Below are positions 52,401-64,000 of a stretch of 64,000 bases of DNA, in pieces. The DNA is from Edaphochlamys debaryana. Its lineage: Eukaryota > Chlorophyta > Chlorophyceae > Chlamydomonadales. The stretch is taken from positions 1,667,447 to 1,731,446 of the forward strand of contig JAEHOE010000008.1 of the NCBI GenBank assembly GCA_016858145.1, read 5' to 3'. A program made the translations under genes and the position numbers. The notes below the pieces were generated by a model, which searched no databases, was not told the DNA's origin, and was given only the letters and a program-made list of their open reading frames with translations. Position 1 is the stretch's first letter, and every line of letters begins with the position of its first letter.

Positions 52401-55400
52401 TACCCGACGGGTACGACAAGACAACGATCACCAACTGCTACGTGCTCGTCTCGCAGGACGAGCTACGGCTGCTGCAGCAGATGCTACTGCCAGCCTCTGC
52501 AAATACGCAGCTCAAGTCCGCCTCGGGCCCTAGCTACAAGCAAGCGCTCGGCCCAGCAGTGCGGTCCTTCTTCAGTTCCCTGGAGGCCGTGCAAGTCCCG
52601 CACTACGGCGAGACCTTCCTCACGCTGTCCGCCGCCACGACCACCCGCTTTCGACTCACGAACGTGACATTCCGCCTGGCCATCACAGCCGACGGAGAGG
52701 CGCCCGTCACGCACAACTTCACGACGCTCGGCGTGCCGCCCGACGGTCCCAGCGATACCGGCGGCTCCAGTAGTTCCTCCAGCGCTACCATTGGAATCGC
52801 CGTGGGCTGCGCAGTCGGCGGAGCGGTGCTGCTCGCCCTGGCCGGGTTCTTCATCTGGCGGCGGCGCAGGGCCGGGGAGGGCAGCGCCTACAGCAAGTAC
52901 CTCAAGGGGACTGCGAGCGCGGCCGGCACGGAGGCGGACGCCGGGGCGGCGGGCACGTCCGACCTGGCGCCGTCCAGCCAGGGTATAACGCACTCGAGCC
53001 AGGTGCTGCGGGCCGGCGGCCGCGCGAGCGACATTGAGGCAGCGGAGCGCGCCTGCAAGGACTCCACGCCCCATACAGGCGGCCAGTCGGCGTCCATAAC
53101 CATGACGGGTGTCACAATCGGTGGCACCAGCAGCAGCGGTGTGGGTGCCTCGGCGAGCGCGGGGGTTAGCGTTGGCACGTCCATGCCCTCCTCGCTACCC
53201 CGGCCCACGACCACCGCGCTGCCTACGGGCGCCGCGGCCGGCGCCCTCCTGCCCAAGCGCGGCGTCAGCCAGGCGACCGACTCCTTCGAACAGCCGCCCA
53301 GCAATACCACGCTCCTGGCGCAGCACGGCATCGCAGCGCGGCCCCTGCGCGCGCCGAGCCCGCAGACGACGCCGTCTCAGACGGGGTCGGGCAAGACGGG
53401 GGGCAGCGGCGGGCAGTCGCAGTCGCCTGCTGGCGGCGCCAACCTGCCTGCCAGCGGCGCCACGGGTCTCGAGGCTATGCACGCCATGATTCAGATGCTG
53501 GGCCAGGGCTTCAACGACCGGCAGCTCACAGTGCACGGCCTGTTGGGCAAGGGCGCGCACGGAACCGTGTACAAGGGCACGTGGAGGGGCCTGCCGGTGA
53601 GGGGGAGTCGACGGGCTGGGTGTGCTCAAGCAACTTGATCTTTTTGCTGAGGGCGCTGCTTAGGCATCAACCGACATGATGACCTGGGCGGGATCGCCTT
53701 TGCTCGTTACCAGCTTGTACGCGTCCTTTGCTCACACGACACACGGCATGCACCACCAATGGCTTGGGCGGGATCGTCTTGGTATCAGCTCGTGCGCGCG
53801 TGCCACTAACACGACGATACCTCGACCCTCGTAGGTTGCAATCAAGTCCATGATCTTCAATCAGGACAGCAACGCCCGGCAGCAGCACCGGCCGCTCATG
53901 GAGGCGGCCATCAGCTCCAACCTGGCGCACCCCAACATTGTGTGAGTGGGGGCAGCGGGCAGCCGTGGGCGTTGCGGACTGGGAGGGCACCTCGGGGCAG
54001 GCTGTGTGCACAGGTTGGAGGCCGGCCGCGCTTTCAAACGCCAGGGCCCTGACGCACTGCTCCCTTCCTCCCTCCCCGCCTCCCCCCAGCACCACCTACT
54101 CGTACGAGCTGCGGGAGCTGGAGCACGAGTTCGCCTCGCTGTCCCCCGAGCTGGCGCGGCAGGGGGGCGGCTGGAGGCTGCTCATCATACAGGAGTACTG
54201 CGACGCGGGGTGAGCGCAGGGGGAGGATGCAGCAGTTTGGGTCGTAGATGCTTAGAGCGTTTCTCATACCATTAGCCATAGACTTTGAGCTGCGCACTAG
54301 CACTAAGCCAGCCCACGTCAGCAGCTGCGCCTGTCTCGCCTTTGCACCGCCCCTCATCGCCCGCCCCTGCCCGTGCTTGCCGCGGCCCTGCAGGCCCCTT
54401 CGCCGGCTGTGCGACTGCGGTTTCTTCCTGACCCCGGCCAAGCCCTCCCCGGCCCGAGCAAAGCTCAAGCTGCCCAAGCTCAAGCGCAAGGGCTCGCCCT
54501 CGGGTGGCGCCAGCGAGGGCAGCGGCGGAAGCGGCGGCAAGGCCGCAGACGCCTCGACGGCGCCCACGGCCGGAACCGCGGCCGCCGCGGCCTTCACCAG
54601 CCGCGCCAGCAGCGGCAGCAGCGGCAAGGACAACGAGGGCGGGCGGCAGTCGTCCGGGAGTGAGGCCGCGCAGCCCGCGGCGGCTGCGGCCGCAGGGCCG
54701 AGGCGCAGCGCGGCCGGGACGGAGGCGGTTGCGGGTGCGCCGGGGCAGGCGGAGGCGGCGGGCGCGGTGGAGACCGCTCCGCCGAACGAGTCGGCGGCGG
54801 GTGGCCCCGCGGTCCGGCCCCCGCTGGATGACCTGCCCACGGACGTGCCCAGCAGGCCGGGCGGCGGCCTGGAGGCGGCGGTGCGGTACGTGGAGGCTGC
54901 GCTCATGATTGCGCGGGGGCTGCAACACATCCACGACAAGAACATTGTGCACGGTGCGTGGCTCAGGGGCCGGGGTGGCGGGCCGGGCCTTGCAGACTGG
55001 CGTTACCGGTACCTGTTCCACAACGCCTGGGCCAAGCTGCGAGCAAGAACCCACGCCTCGTGTAGCCGTTTGAAGTGGCTCAGCCCGGTTGAGGACCCGT
55101 GCGCCCTGCCGGTAGGCGTTTGCTGTTCTGTCGTCAAGGTGTTTCTTCCTCCATGTTCCCCCAGGCGACCTGAACCCCAACAACGTGCTGCTGGTACGCA
55201 CGCCCGAGCTGTCGCTGGGGTTCTGCCTCAAGGTCGCGGACTTTGGGCTGAGCGTGCGTATGGCCGAGGGCGAGTCGCACCTGTCCAACCTCTTCCAAGG
55301 ATCTCCGTATTACTGCGCACCGGTAGGTCACTGAGATGCATCACTTGGGCTTGCGATAGGGCTGCCAGCGCTAAAGCCATGGAGAAGCATGCAATGAACA

Positions 55401-55924
55401 GCGTGACTAGGGTGCTTTCATGCGGCCGCTGACCCGCTGACCGCTGTTATGCGCGCCTTGGCCTCCGCAGGAGGTATTGCTGTCGGGCAAGGTCGGCAAG
55501 AGCGCAGAGTGAGTCTCGGCCTCTGCCATTTAGGCTTGGAGTAATTGAACCGCCACTGTTGCCACTCGCTTTCCCTGGGCATGGCCCTACCTCCTTATCC
55601 CCGCGCCACTAACCGTGCTCTTGCCTCCTCCCTCCCTCTCCACATCCTCCCTCCGCCCTCCCCAGCCTCTACTCCCTGGGCATCATGCTGTGGGAGCTGC
55701 AGCACGGCCAGCGGCCGCCTTGGCGCATGGGCCAGCGGCTGCGCTCCTACCCCGCCCTCAACACCGCCGAGCTGGACTTCGGAACTGAGACGCCACCGCG
55801 ATACGTGCGCCTAGCGAAGGACTGCTTCCATGCGGCCAAAGAGTCGCGTCCCGCAATCGCAAGCGTCGTGCAGACGCTGGCAAGTATCAAGTCGGACCTC
55901 GAGGGGGTTATGCGGGGCGGGTAA
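49482..55924 (+). CDS. Receptor-like protein kinase, paralogue 2
   Basis: Seventeen exons: 49482-49719, 49829-50037, 50141-50373, 50483-50555, 50642-50750, 50977-51031, 51203-51314, 51433-51468, 51559-51615, 51734-51874, 52040-53596, 53835-53941, 54090-54209, 54394-54953, 55165-55322, 55471-55508 and 55666-55924 (TAA). All phases agree, about 1,353 residues. The plan matches paralogue 1: signal peptide (ALLAVLLATALCARSADD), glycosylatable ectodomain, one TM (GIAVGCAVGGAVLLALAGFF, then IWRRRR), juxtamembrane low complexity, and a kinase with [35 protein letters not shown] and YYCAPEV. Again HGD replaces HRD. The post-hinge insert is Ala/Ser/Gly-rich and unrelated in sequence to that of paralogue 1. 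Three introns (after 50,750, 51,031 and 51,314) have GC donors. Intron positions in the ectodomain differ from paralogue 1. Confidence 0.85.
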
Positions 55925-57831
55925 AGCTCAAGTGAAAGGCAACGGCTGTGTTATGGGATTCGTGGTCAAGAGGCAAGTGAGATGCATGCATTGCACGCTT
56001 GGTTGCGATAGGACGGACTCAACTGTGGGACCATTCAAGGCCCGTCGGCGAGGGCGTGCGCTGCTTATAACTGGTGAGGCCACGAACGAGGTGTGGGTGC
56101 ATAGCCCGCAGGCTATTTCTCAATCAGTTGGGGGGCGTATTGAGGTTTCTTGCCACGTCCCCCTGGTCATTACACGGGATTCCATGCCTTCGGAAGCTAT
56201 AAGGAAGGTACTGATGCCCTGCAGCACATGTGGGCTCCCCCAGACGGAGCTCCGCACGTGCTCAGAGGCTATGTTGGATGGTTTGGAGCACTCCTCGCCG
56301 AGCCATGTGATAAGACCGAAGCCAGCGCTGACTTGACTAGTCCTGGCATTGCACGCGTGTACGTTGTTGTCATCTGCGCCAGGCCAGCTGCTGCTTTGAG
56401 GCCGGAAACGCGGTTCGAGTCTCCCTTGTGTTTGTGGGCCTTCGTCATTGTTCTAGCAGCCGGGCGCCGCTGTGCGCGACGGGTTGCCCAATTTGGATGC
56501 CGGGTGCCCCTGTGCCGTACATTTGCTCGTACTTGGCGCTTCGGACCTGGGAGGAGCGTTTATCCATTGTTCCTGCTGTGTGAACCTGAGGTTACCTGAG
56601 GCGCACTGTGGGGGCATGTGGGATACATTCAGGGGGCCTGCGCTGTTGGGCTTGCCGTATCGGACCCGGGGTGGCTACTGCTACTGCGCATGACCCATTC
56701 AGTCGGGAGTTCTTGGCCCGAAGTCCCATTGTATCCGGGAGCTCATGGGGAGGCTATCTGGTGCCATGACGAACCGGGGTTCTTGCGGTACAGGCCCAAC
56801 GTCGTCCCTTGCTTGTGATGGGGGTTGGCCACCCCGTGCTGGCTGGGCTGTCAAGCATGGGGCTGTAACAGCGCCCGGCAAGCATACCGCGCCGGTTTAT
56901 ATTCCTGGATGCTAGCAGCGGCCTAGCCAACTACTGAGCAGCAACGAAGCTATTCTCCGTGCTCGGCAAGTCAAGACCTAGCTCATCTGGGTTAGGACCT
57001 GCACCATGTAACCTCCGTCGGTCTGTCACCAGCCCCCACCGCCACACCGTCCGCCGCACCGCTCTCAGCGTGACGTGCGACGTAACTTTTCTGCTCAAGT
57101 ACAACACTCCTTACGGGGCCGTCCCCGCGATGCCCCTGCGGCTGGCGCGTCTGCACTGCTAGACGGGTCACACCGACGTCTTTTGGTGTGGGCAGGGTGT
57201 GGGCGCCGCTTGGGCAAGGGCTGGCGCAGGTCGGCTGTGGGGGCCGGTGGCGGGGAGGACGCCCGCTCTGGACGCCCCTAGGTAGGCTGGGCGAGTAGGG
57301 GCGGGGCTGGCTTGTGTAGCTTGCAAAGGGCACGGCACAAAGTGCACTTGAACCACATGACGTAGACACTCAGGCCCAACCGGAAACAATTATCTGCAAT
57401 TATAGTGTGAACAGAAGAGATAAAGGGCAGACCGAGGCCCGAGAGAGGTCATACTCACCGTCAGAGGACACCACCAAACTGTCAACCCATCTAACCCGCG
57501 TTGCAGCGGCACAGTCAAGGGGTACGCTGTTCCCCATTCATCAGCCCCCCAAAGTCAGGTGGTTCTACGCCCACCCCCACACGCACGTCACGTGGGTCTG
57601 CGTAGTTCGCGTCCCACGCCCTACGCAAGAATATAAGAATCCCACAAAGCTCTCCTTCTGCTCATGTTCCACAACACAGGGCGTGCACAAGGCAGCTGTC
57701 GCCTAGACCGCGGACTAGCTTGGTCCCGATGGGACTACGGGTCGGCTGGCTCTGCCTGATTGCCAGTTCGCCACAGCACACGCACACTCGCACAGCACAC
57801 CAAGCGCGCCGCTAGGAAGAGTCCTACTAGG
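55925..57831. other. Intergenic region
   Basis: About 1.9 kb between two convergent genes (kinase paralogue 2, plus; SRCR gene, minus). No supported coding region or RNA gene. It should hold both 3' UTRs. Confidence 0.45.
56864..56868 (+). terminator. Possible poly(A) signal TGTAA, kinase paralogue 2
   Basis: TGTAA 940 bases after the stop. Distance makes it tentative, though paralogue 1 shows a similar spacing. Confidence 0.3.
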
Positions 57832-60800
57832 TTAGCGACGGAGCGCGCGGCGAGATCCGCCGTACAGAGGGGGCGACGGGTAGTCCCCGTGGTCGTGCGG
57901 AGGATACGACGGGGCATCCCCGGGGTAGCCGCCGTAGTGCCCATACGCGGGCGGCGGCGGGGAGCCGTACGCGCCGTACGCGGGGGACGGAGCGGGTGAC
58001 AACCGAGGCGGGGGCGGCGCTGCGGATGGGTGGGACGGGCATGAGGGGGCCAGCGGCGGGGGGTCAGTACAGACGCGGCCTCCAGCCTTCTTGCACTCAT
58101 TGTACCCAGCAACTAAGCCCCGGTGAGTCCTCAGCCATTCCGCAAGCCCACAGGCAGAAGCAGGCCGACTTACAGTCTCCGCCGCACGAGATAACCACGT
58201 CCGTCATGTGGTCACAGAGCGGCAGGACTGTGTTGTAGTCCGCACGCTGCTGGCAGTCCCGCACAAACGACAGCCTCGAGCGAGCCTCATAGGGCGCAGC
58301 GTCACCCATCCAGAACAGCGGGTAGCGGGCGTTGGAGCACACCACGGTCTCCAGTGCAATGGGGAGGGCGGCGTCATCGGCACGGGCCACTGCGGCGCTG
58401 GGCAGCAGGGTGGCATTGGTCCAACCGTAGCCAAGGTCCCGGCAGACGGCCTGTGAGGTGGGAGAATGCATAGGGGGCAGGGATGTGCGCGCGGTGGGCG
58501 GGAGGGTTTGGTGCGCGGCATCGCGGCACGTTTGATAGTGGGCAGGTTCACTGGCCCATCGCGGCTCCTCACCTGAGCTTGCTCGAGGGTGAAGTGGGGG
58601 GCGCACACAGTGCCCCAGCCCTTGGTTCCGTGGCTGCATGTGCGAGAGGTTGGTTACATCGGGCGAGACAGCGGGAGTAAGATAGGTTGGCAGGATACGT
58701 CAAGGGCGCGGCGCGTGGGCGGAGTGCGTCGGCGATACCGACAGGTCTTTGCCGTTTGCCGTCACCCGCGCGGTACCCGTCAAAGCCCAACGCCCTTTGC
58801 TCACTTTGGCAGCAAGACTTCTAGGCGGCCCCAGCTGCGGTCCGTGCCGCCCGCGAGACGAGCTGCCACAATGTAACGTGGGGGAACCGCATCCACAGCT
58901 GGGGCGCGGAGCGCACATGAAGCGGGGGTGGCAGGGGCGCGAGGTGAGTATCAGCTTGCGCAAAAGGGCTCCGCTGTGTACGCCTTTGGGGCGGGGCGGG
59001 GGAGGGCCGCCTCCACAGCAGTTTTGCAAAGCGCCCGGACCCTAACCCCCGCCGCGCTTACTGTTGCAGGCGAGGAGGCGGTGGGCCCATGCGCCAGAGG
59101 CGCACTCGAGGGGCTGCTCCTTCCCAACGGGCTTGGGAACAACCACCCTGCGGCGCGTGGGCCAAAGCATCCAGGACAAAGTAACAAACACGACCGTTAA
59201 CCGGGCACGGGCAAGACACGCAAAGAAAGCATTGCACCTCAGCTCGAGCTACCGCCAAGCGTGCCCAGACGCACCTGCAGGCCGTGACGTTGGGAGCCGA
59301 GCCGGCAAAGAATGCGTCGTACTCTCCAACGGCCGTCCATACGGGTGGCGACTCGGGCGAGACGGGCACGTTGGTGCAGTCCAGGGCCGTGGCCACCCAC
59401 GGGACCGCCTGTCGCTCGTCCAACGAGGGCAAGGTTGTGTACAGGTTCTCGGGGCTGACGTACCACCAAACACCGTACGGCTTGACGCCATTAGTCAGCT
59501 GGTGGCAGACGGCAGCAGCGGCCGAAGTCTCGAGCCCAGGCGGTTGGGACCTGTACATGTCATCATCGCATACGGTGCCCCACACGTGCTCGGCCGTGGC
59601 ATTGGGCCGCACGCCCAGCTGTACCATGTACTGCGGGGAGGACGTACGGCACGTGACCGGACATGGATTTAGCAGCGCACGCACGTGCATGGGGCTTCGG
59701 CTGGGGCCAAGCGCGGGACGAAAAGCGATGGCGGGCAAGCGAGGCAGGGCCGAACGCGCAAAGCCTCGCACATGCAAATGCAACCGAGGTTCCCCTTCGC
59801 AGCTCGATAGCGCACGCATGCCGCGACCCCAGCGCACGCAGGCGCTCGAGGGCTCACCACTCCGTCGTACACCTCGTCGGCCTTGAGCAGCACGTCGCTC
59901 TGGATGGCCAGGGGCGGCGAGGGCGGGGGCGCGGGCGTGTGCAACTCCACGTCGGGCGGCATCGGGGATTGGCCTGGATGACCGGTAGGGCAAGACAGCA
60001 GAGAGAGTGGTCGCTTAGTGCACTCAGCGGAGAACTCACCAAGCCGGCAGCCCAGGACGTGGGGCTAGGGCTAGCGGGGCTAGGTGGGCTAGGCTCAAGC
60101 CGCGCAGAAGCTAGGTCCATGCATCCACCGCAAGCAACCTAGCTCATCCCAGCTCACGCAACCCCCAACTGGAAGTCTAGAGCCACTTGGTTGTACGTCT
60201 GACCCCGCACGCAACTCACCGTCATAGCAGACTGCCACCGCGTCCAGGTAGTGCCCCTTCTGGGACGCATCGCACGCCTCCAGAGAGGCCCTGAGCCTCG
60301 TGCGGAGGTGCGGGTCCAGGTGCAGCAGCTCCGCGGCGCCGTCCGTCAGGCGCGCCCTCTGCAGCAGCGACGACACCTCCATGGCACCGGCCGTGACGGC
60401 GCAGGCCAGGCCGGTGGGGTCGAGGCGGCAGTGCTCCACGAAGTACCAGTGCATGGGGATCGTGTTGCGGTCCGACTCGAGCACCCAGCATGCGCCCACG
60501 CCTACCCCACGTTTGCGCTTGTGTCCTGACGGCCTGTGTCGACCCCGCCCCGCCCCGCCCCGCCCCAGTACGCCTGCCGCGCCGCCGGCCTGCCCTGGCG
60601 CGGTGCCCTCTTCACCACCTCCCGGTACGCGCCCCGCCTTGCGCCCAAGTCCCTGACTGACGGCATGTGCTGGACTGACTGGCTGGGTTACGGACGGACG
60701 GAAACAGAGAGCACTGGAGGCCTGTGACCGACCTGGGCCAGCTCCTCGGGGAGGTCGAGCAGAGAGCACACGGTTCCCCACACCGGTTCGTCGCCGCCAG

Positions 60801-63299
60801 GGGTGGGCAGGAGCACCTCCAGGCGCCCGCGGGTGACGCGGCGACCGTCAGGGCCCAGCTCGGTTCCCGTGACAGGGTGCACGATGCTGGGCGGGCAAGA
60901 GGTCGGGGATGGTTTTGGTTTGTGGGGGCAGGCGGGTTCAGGTCACGACCATAGCCTGGTCTCTCGGAGTATCGGCGGCAGAGCGAGTGGTTATTTCAGG
61001 GGCAGCGGGCCATACAGTGGCCCCTTGGATTGGTGCATCCGAACTCACCGAGTCGTGTAGTTTACGCTGGGGCCGATCTTGGCGAGGGGCGGAAGAGGAG
61101 GCGAGCGCGGGGGCGGACCCTCCCTGGGGCCGACCTCTGTTGCGGGGTGGACAAGATCACACCAGGATCAGTTGCAGGATATGGGTGCTACCCGCGTACA
61201 CGATGAGGTGGACCCACTGCCTTTCAAGCTGTTGATCAGCACTAGCACGCGCCAGACCCAAGGTATCTGCTGATGTCACGCCCACGAGCAAGGTCCGCTC
61301 ACCTCGGCAAGAGACGGCTGCGGGCAGGTAGTTGCGCTTCTGCCTTCCGGTCATCACGCGCCCCGCGGTGTTGCAGTTGATGCGGGGCTGGGCAACAAAC
61401 TTCCTCACCTGCGGACGGGGGCATGCACGTGCGTCGGGGCGAGGGTCAGGAAGGGGTCACTCCGCTTCTGGGTTTGACACGTGTGTTTAGGATGCGTAGG
61501 GTGGGCGCGTGTGACACGTGTGTGCGGTCCAGGCGCCAAACCTCATCTTCGCTCACCCCATCACAGTCAAACACGGAGCGGGCCTCTGCGGCGTTCGGGC
61601 ACCTGTGGCAGTGGGCGTCGGGGAAGCGGGTAGGGCCGGGGCCAGACACCAAGGGGCACGAGGTCACGCACGCAACCACGCAGTGGCTTGCAGCATGCAA
61701 GACGAGTTCAACCCACGCCAGAACGTCAGCACCATGGGATCGGCGCAGAACGCAGACTGCCGTACACTGCCGTACTCACATCTCTTGTTCCACGTATGTC
61801 GTGGCAACCATAGCCTTCCACGATGTAGGGAAGATGTCGGCGCTGTTGAACTCAAACGGGTGCACGAGCTTCGCGCTGTGCCAGGGCAGCCCCAGCTGCA
61901 GGACAGACAGGAGGACGGCACAGGGTGAAACGGGTGGGTGCCGCACGCTTACAGTGAGCAACATTTGCAGGATGGAGGGTCCCCAGGACCATCCCGTCTC
62001 CTCCCCTTCATCCCCGTTTGCAGCGCGCACTGCATCCAACAGGAGCTCGAGACCTCAAGACGTGTTGTGCGTGCGGTAACCCGAAGCGCAGGCCCACCGC
62101 GAAGGTCCAGCACAAGCCCAGCGCAGGTCCAGCACACGTCCAGCGCAACCCTGACTCACGTCGCGACAGATCATCTTGGCCACGTCTTGGTCGCGACCCG
62201 GGATACCCTTGAGCCGTTCAACGGGAACGCAGAAGCTTCCCCACTCATCAGTAGCCTCGTTGTACACCTGTTGGCAACGGGGATAGGAGAGTGGATCCCA
62301 CGGATCGATCTCGAGCCAGGCCATGCTGGATAGTACGCATGCAAGTGTTCCCGTACTTGTACGACACCCTCAGCTGAGGTTGCGCCTCCCACGAGGCGGA
62401 GGGGCAGTCGCGGCTCGGCCGGCATGTCGGGCGGCGAGGGGGCGATGGGATGGGCCACCGGCTCTTGAGGGTCCTTGGGCCACTGGGGGTTGTGGGGGCT
62501 GCGTGGCGGCATCGTGGGCGACTCGGGCTCTGCATCAATTGGCGAAGAGCGAGGCGGGTACAAGAACAGGGCAGGTGAAGCTCAGGGCCGTGCCCTCATG
62601 CCAAACCGGGGACTGGCCAGTCCCGTGCTTTAACCCTTTGCAGTCTCCGACCGGCTTGGCACCAACGAACCTACCGAATGGGTGCTCGGGAGGGCTGAGC
62701 GGGGCGTCGGGGGGGTAGCTGTGGTGGTTGTGGTCCGTGGGGGGATGCCAAGTAACTGCGGGGTTCCATGAGTCACACGAAGGGAGCGTCGCAACGTTAA
62801 CTTGCGGAGGAGCGGACAGCGAGGACAAGTCCCAGCCCCTTGTGCTTCAGGCCAGGTGCGGTCCGAACCAGAGCGGTTGTGGTGGGGTTGCAGAGCGGTT
62901 GCCAGCCACGGCAGGAAACCGGCATTACTCACAGGCGTCACCGTCCCACGCGTCCGGGGGAGGCATGTCGAATTCATCGGGGACTACGCCTTCGAAGGGC
63001 GGGGACACCGCTGGACCGTCTGGTGCGAGAGGGCCTGACGGCGGGGGCTCCTCGGAGGCCTGCGACACGGTGGGGAGTAAGCGGGAAACACCGGTTGCTG
63101 GGTAAGCCGGGAAAGCGGGGAACCTCCAGGTGAGGTAACGCTCCAGTGTGGAGGCAAACGCGCAGTAAGGTCAGATGACTCGCTGACACGACCCAGCGAC
63201 GACAAGCACGAGCCCGTTCACCTTTGCGACTTGAGCGCTTGCCAACAGCGCCAAGGCCAGCAGGACCGCCTCAAACGGCCGCCGGCCGTTGCCCGCCAT
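57832..63299 (-). CDS. Secreted protein with four SRCR-like domains and a Pro/Tyr-rich tail
   Basis: Minus-strand exons: 63299-63222, 63059-62933, 62800-62675, 62529-62357, 62267-62160, 61895-61780, 61602-61557, 61408-61303, 61136-61049, 60886-60733, [inverted exon 60569-60686 on plus], 60501-60220, 59973-59858, 59630-59275, 59147-59062, 58898-58805, 58633-58573, 58450-58174 and 58079-57832 (TAA). About 919 residues including the inverted exon. A signal peptide (FEAVLLALALLASAQ) and acidic Pro-rich linkers precede SRCR-like domains: LRLVGG...VQVYNEATDEWGSFC...MICRDLGLPW; GRLEVLLPTPGGDEPVWGTV; MVQLGVRPN...HVWGTVCDDD; and RLAGGTDRSWGRLEVLLPN...WGTVC...AVCRDLGYGW. Family knowledge: SRCR domains mediate extracellular binding and occur in Chlamydomonas. 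The C-terminus is rich in PAYG and YPP, as in wall or matrix proteins. The exon completing SRCR 2 lies on the opposite strand, so as assembled the mRNA would lack it or be out of phase. The acceptors at 58,079 and 62,800 are weak. Confidence 0.75.
60569..60686 (+). other. Inverted exon of the SRCR gene
   Basis: On the plus strand CCCCGCCCCAG|TACGCC opens an exon encoding YACRAAGLPWRGALFTTSRY and ending ...TDGMCWTDWLG before |GTTACG. CRAAGLPW is the SRCR 'CRxLGxxx' segment that should follow WGTVCSLLDLPEELAQ (60,733, minus), as CRDLGLPW and CRDLGYGW do in domains 1 and 4. Length 118 gives phase 0 in and phase 1 out, exactly what the neighbouring minus exons require. The minus strand has no equivalent exon here. 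Confidence 0.75.
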
Positions 63300-64000
63300 G
63301 TCGGGTTTTCGCTGGTCACCACCCCTCAAGGTGCAACCTGAGGATAGGATGCGTTAACAATGGAGCTTGTGTTAGTCTCAGCGGTCCTGCTTGCGATCAC
63401 TGGCCGGCATTCCAATTTGAGTCAGGCACGATTGACGCCCGAACATGTCCCCGGCGCGCGATAGGTATGAGCCACGGACTGCTATACACAGAAATAGAAC
63501 TCACCAGGGTAAAGGCCAGGGTAAAGGCTTCGTTGACCGATATGCTATGGAATGTCGCGTCTACGCGTGTGCGATAGGTGGCGACGACCCTCAGTCCGAC
63601 GTATAAGTGTTAATGTCAGGTTCGGAAGCCAAGGGGGCTCATGATGGGGCCCGCCTCACACATCGCCCATGCGGTGAACGTGGTTTTGCGTCTAGGTGGC
63701 GCCCGTAACGTGTGCTCCCGCTCTACAGGGATATGCCTGACCATGGGTGCCCTAAGTGCAGTTTAAAGGCAGTGAGGATGGCGGCACGGGCCTAAACCGG
63801 GCAGTTTCTCGCGGGCGTCGAGTTCGTGGGTTGCGTTTCTACGTGCTGACGCTTCACCCGTGCTGGCCCCGGCCCCCGTTTCGTCGTCACGCTGTGTAGG
63901 CGTCATAGACGCTTGGGACCAGTCAGTGTATACGCGAATCCCTCCGGGTGTGGGGGCGTTACCCGGGGGCCGGGGCGGGCATAACGCCGTGTTGACTAAA
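63300..64000. other. Upstream region of the SRCR gene
   Basis: About 0.7 kb beyond the start codon at 63,299, presumably promoter and 5' UTR of the minus-strand SRCR gene. No other gene was recognised before the window ends. Confidence 0.45.

Noticed and set aside
56412..56425. GGTTCGAGTCTCC, a tRNA B-box-like sequence
   Set aside because: No matching A box, acceptor stem or anticodon arm could be folded around it.

Overview
The window looks like nuclear DNA of a chlamydomonadalean (volvocine-type) green alga. It is very GC-rich. Its genes are split into many short exons with GT-AG introns, C-rich tracts lie before acceptors, and TGTAA motifs follow several stop codons. It encodes a Chlamydomonas-like SAS-6 (BLD12) centriole protein and an axonemal dynein light-chain-domain protein. 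All exon models were built by hand from splice sites, codon phase and paralogue comparison, not from transcripts.

Layout. (1) 1-7,055: 3' nineteen exons of an AXDND1-like axonemal protein, + strand; its 5' end is outside the window. (2) 7,056-9,495: a spacer that recurs at 22,966-24,090, followed by an orphan fragment of the SAS-6 last exon. (3) 9,820-12,381, minus: a Crinkler-like gene joining a nuclease-like D...GEEK motif to a protein-kinase fold, with a 20-nt microexon. (4) 12,907-20,811: a second AXDND1-like copy carrying indels and a premature stop. (5) 20,914-24,090: composite repeats and the second spacer copy. (6) 24,270-27,297, minus: a RING protein with two tandem degenerate retropepsin-like repeats. 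(7) 27,909-31,467, minus: SAS-6, head-to-head with (8) an F-box gene at 31,702-33,808. (9) 35,131-43,166 and 49,482-55,924: two paralogous single-pass receptor-like kinases flanking (10) a monodehydroascorbate reductase gene at 45,079-48,635. (11) 57,832-63,299, minus: a secreted four-domain SRCR-like protein in which one exon lies in inverted orientation.

How the genes relate. AXDND1-like protein and SAS-6 both belong to cilia and basal bodies. The SAS-6 fragment beyond the first AXDND1-like copy suggests an ancestral block (AXDND1-like, RING gene, SAS-6) that was duplicated, then deleted in one copy. The two kinases kept gene order and most of their protein but differ in intron content, with short near-identical tracts that look like gene conversion. 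The SRCR protein and the kinases are cell-surface or secreted proteins; MDHAR is a redox housekeeping gene.

The most unusual items are the phase-compatible inverted exon, the retropepsin-repeat/RING protein, the Crinkler-like nuclease-kinase gene and three consecutive GC-AG introns in one kinase. Several indels (exons 2, 4 and 6 of AXDND1-like copy 2, and a C5 run in the RING gene) could be real lesions or sequence errors.
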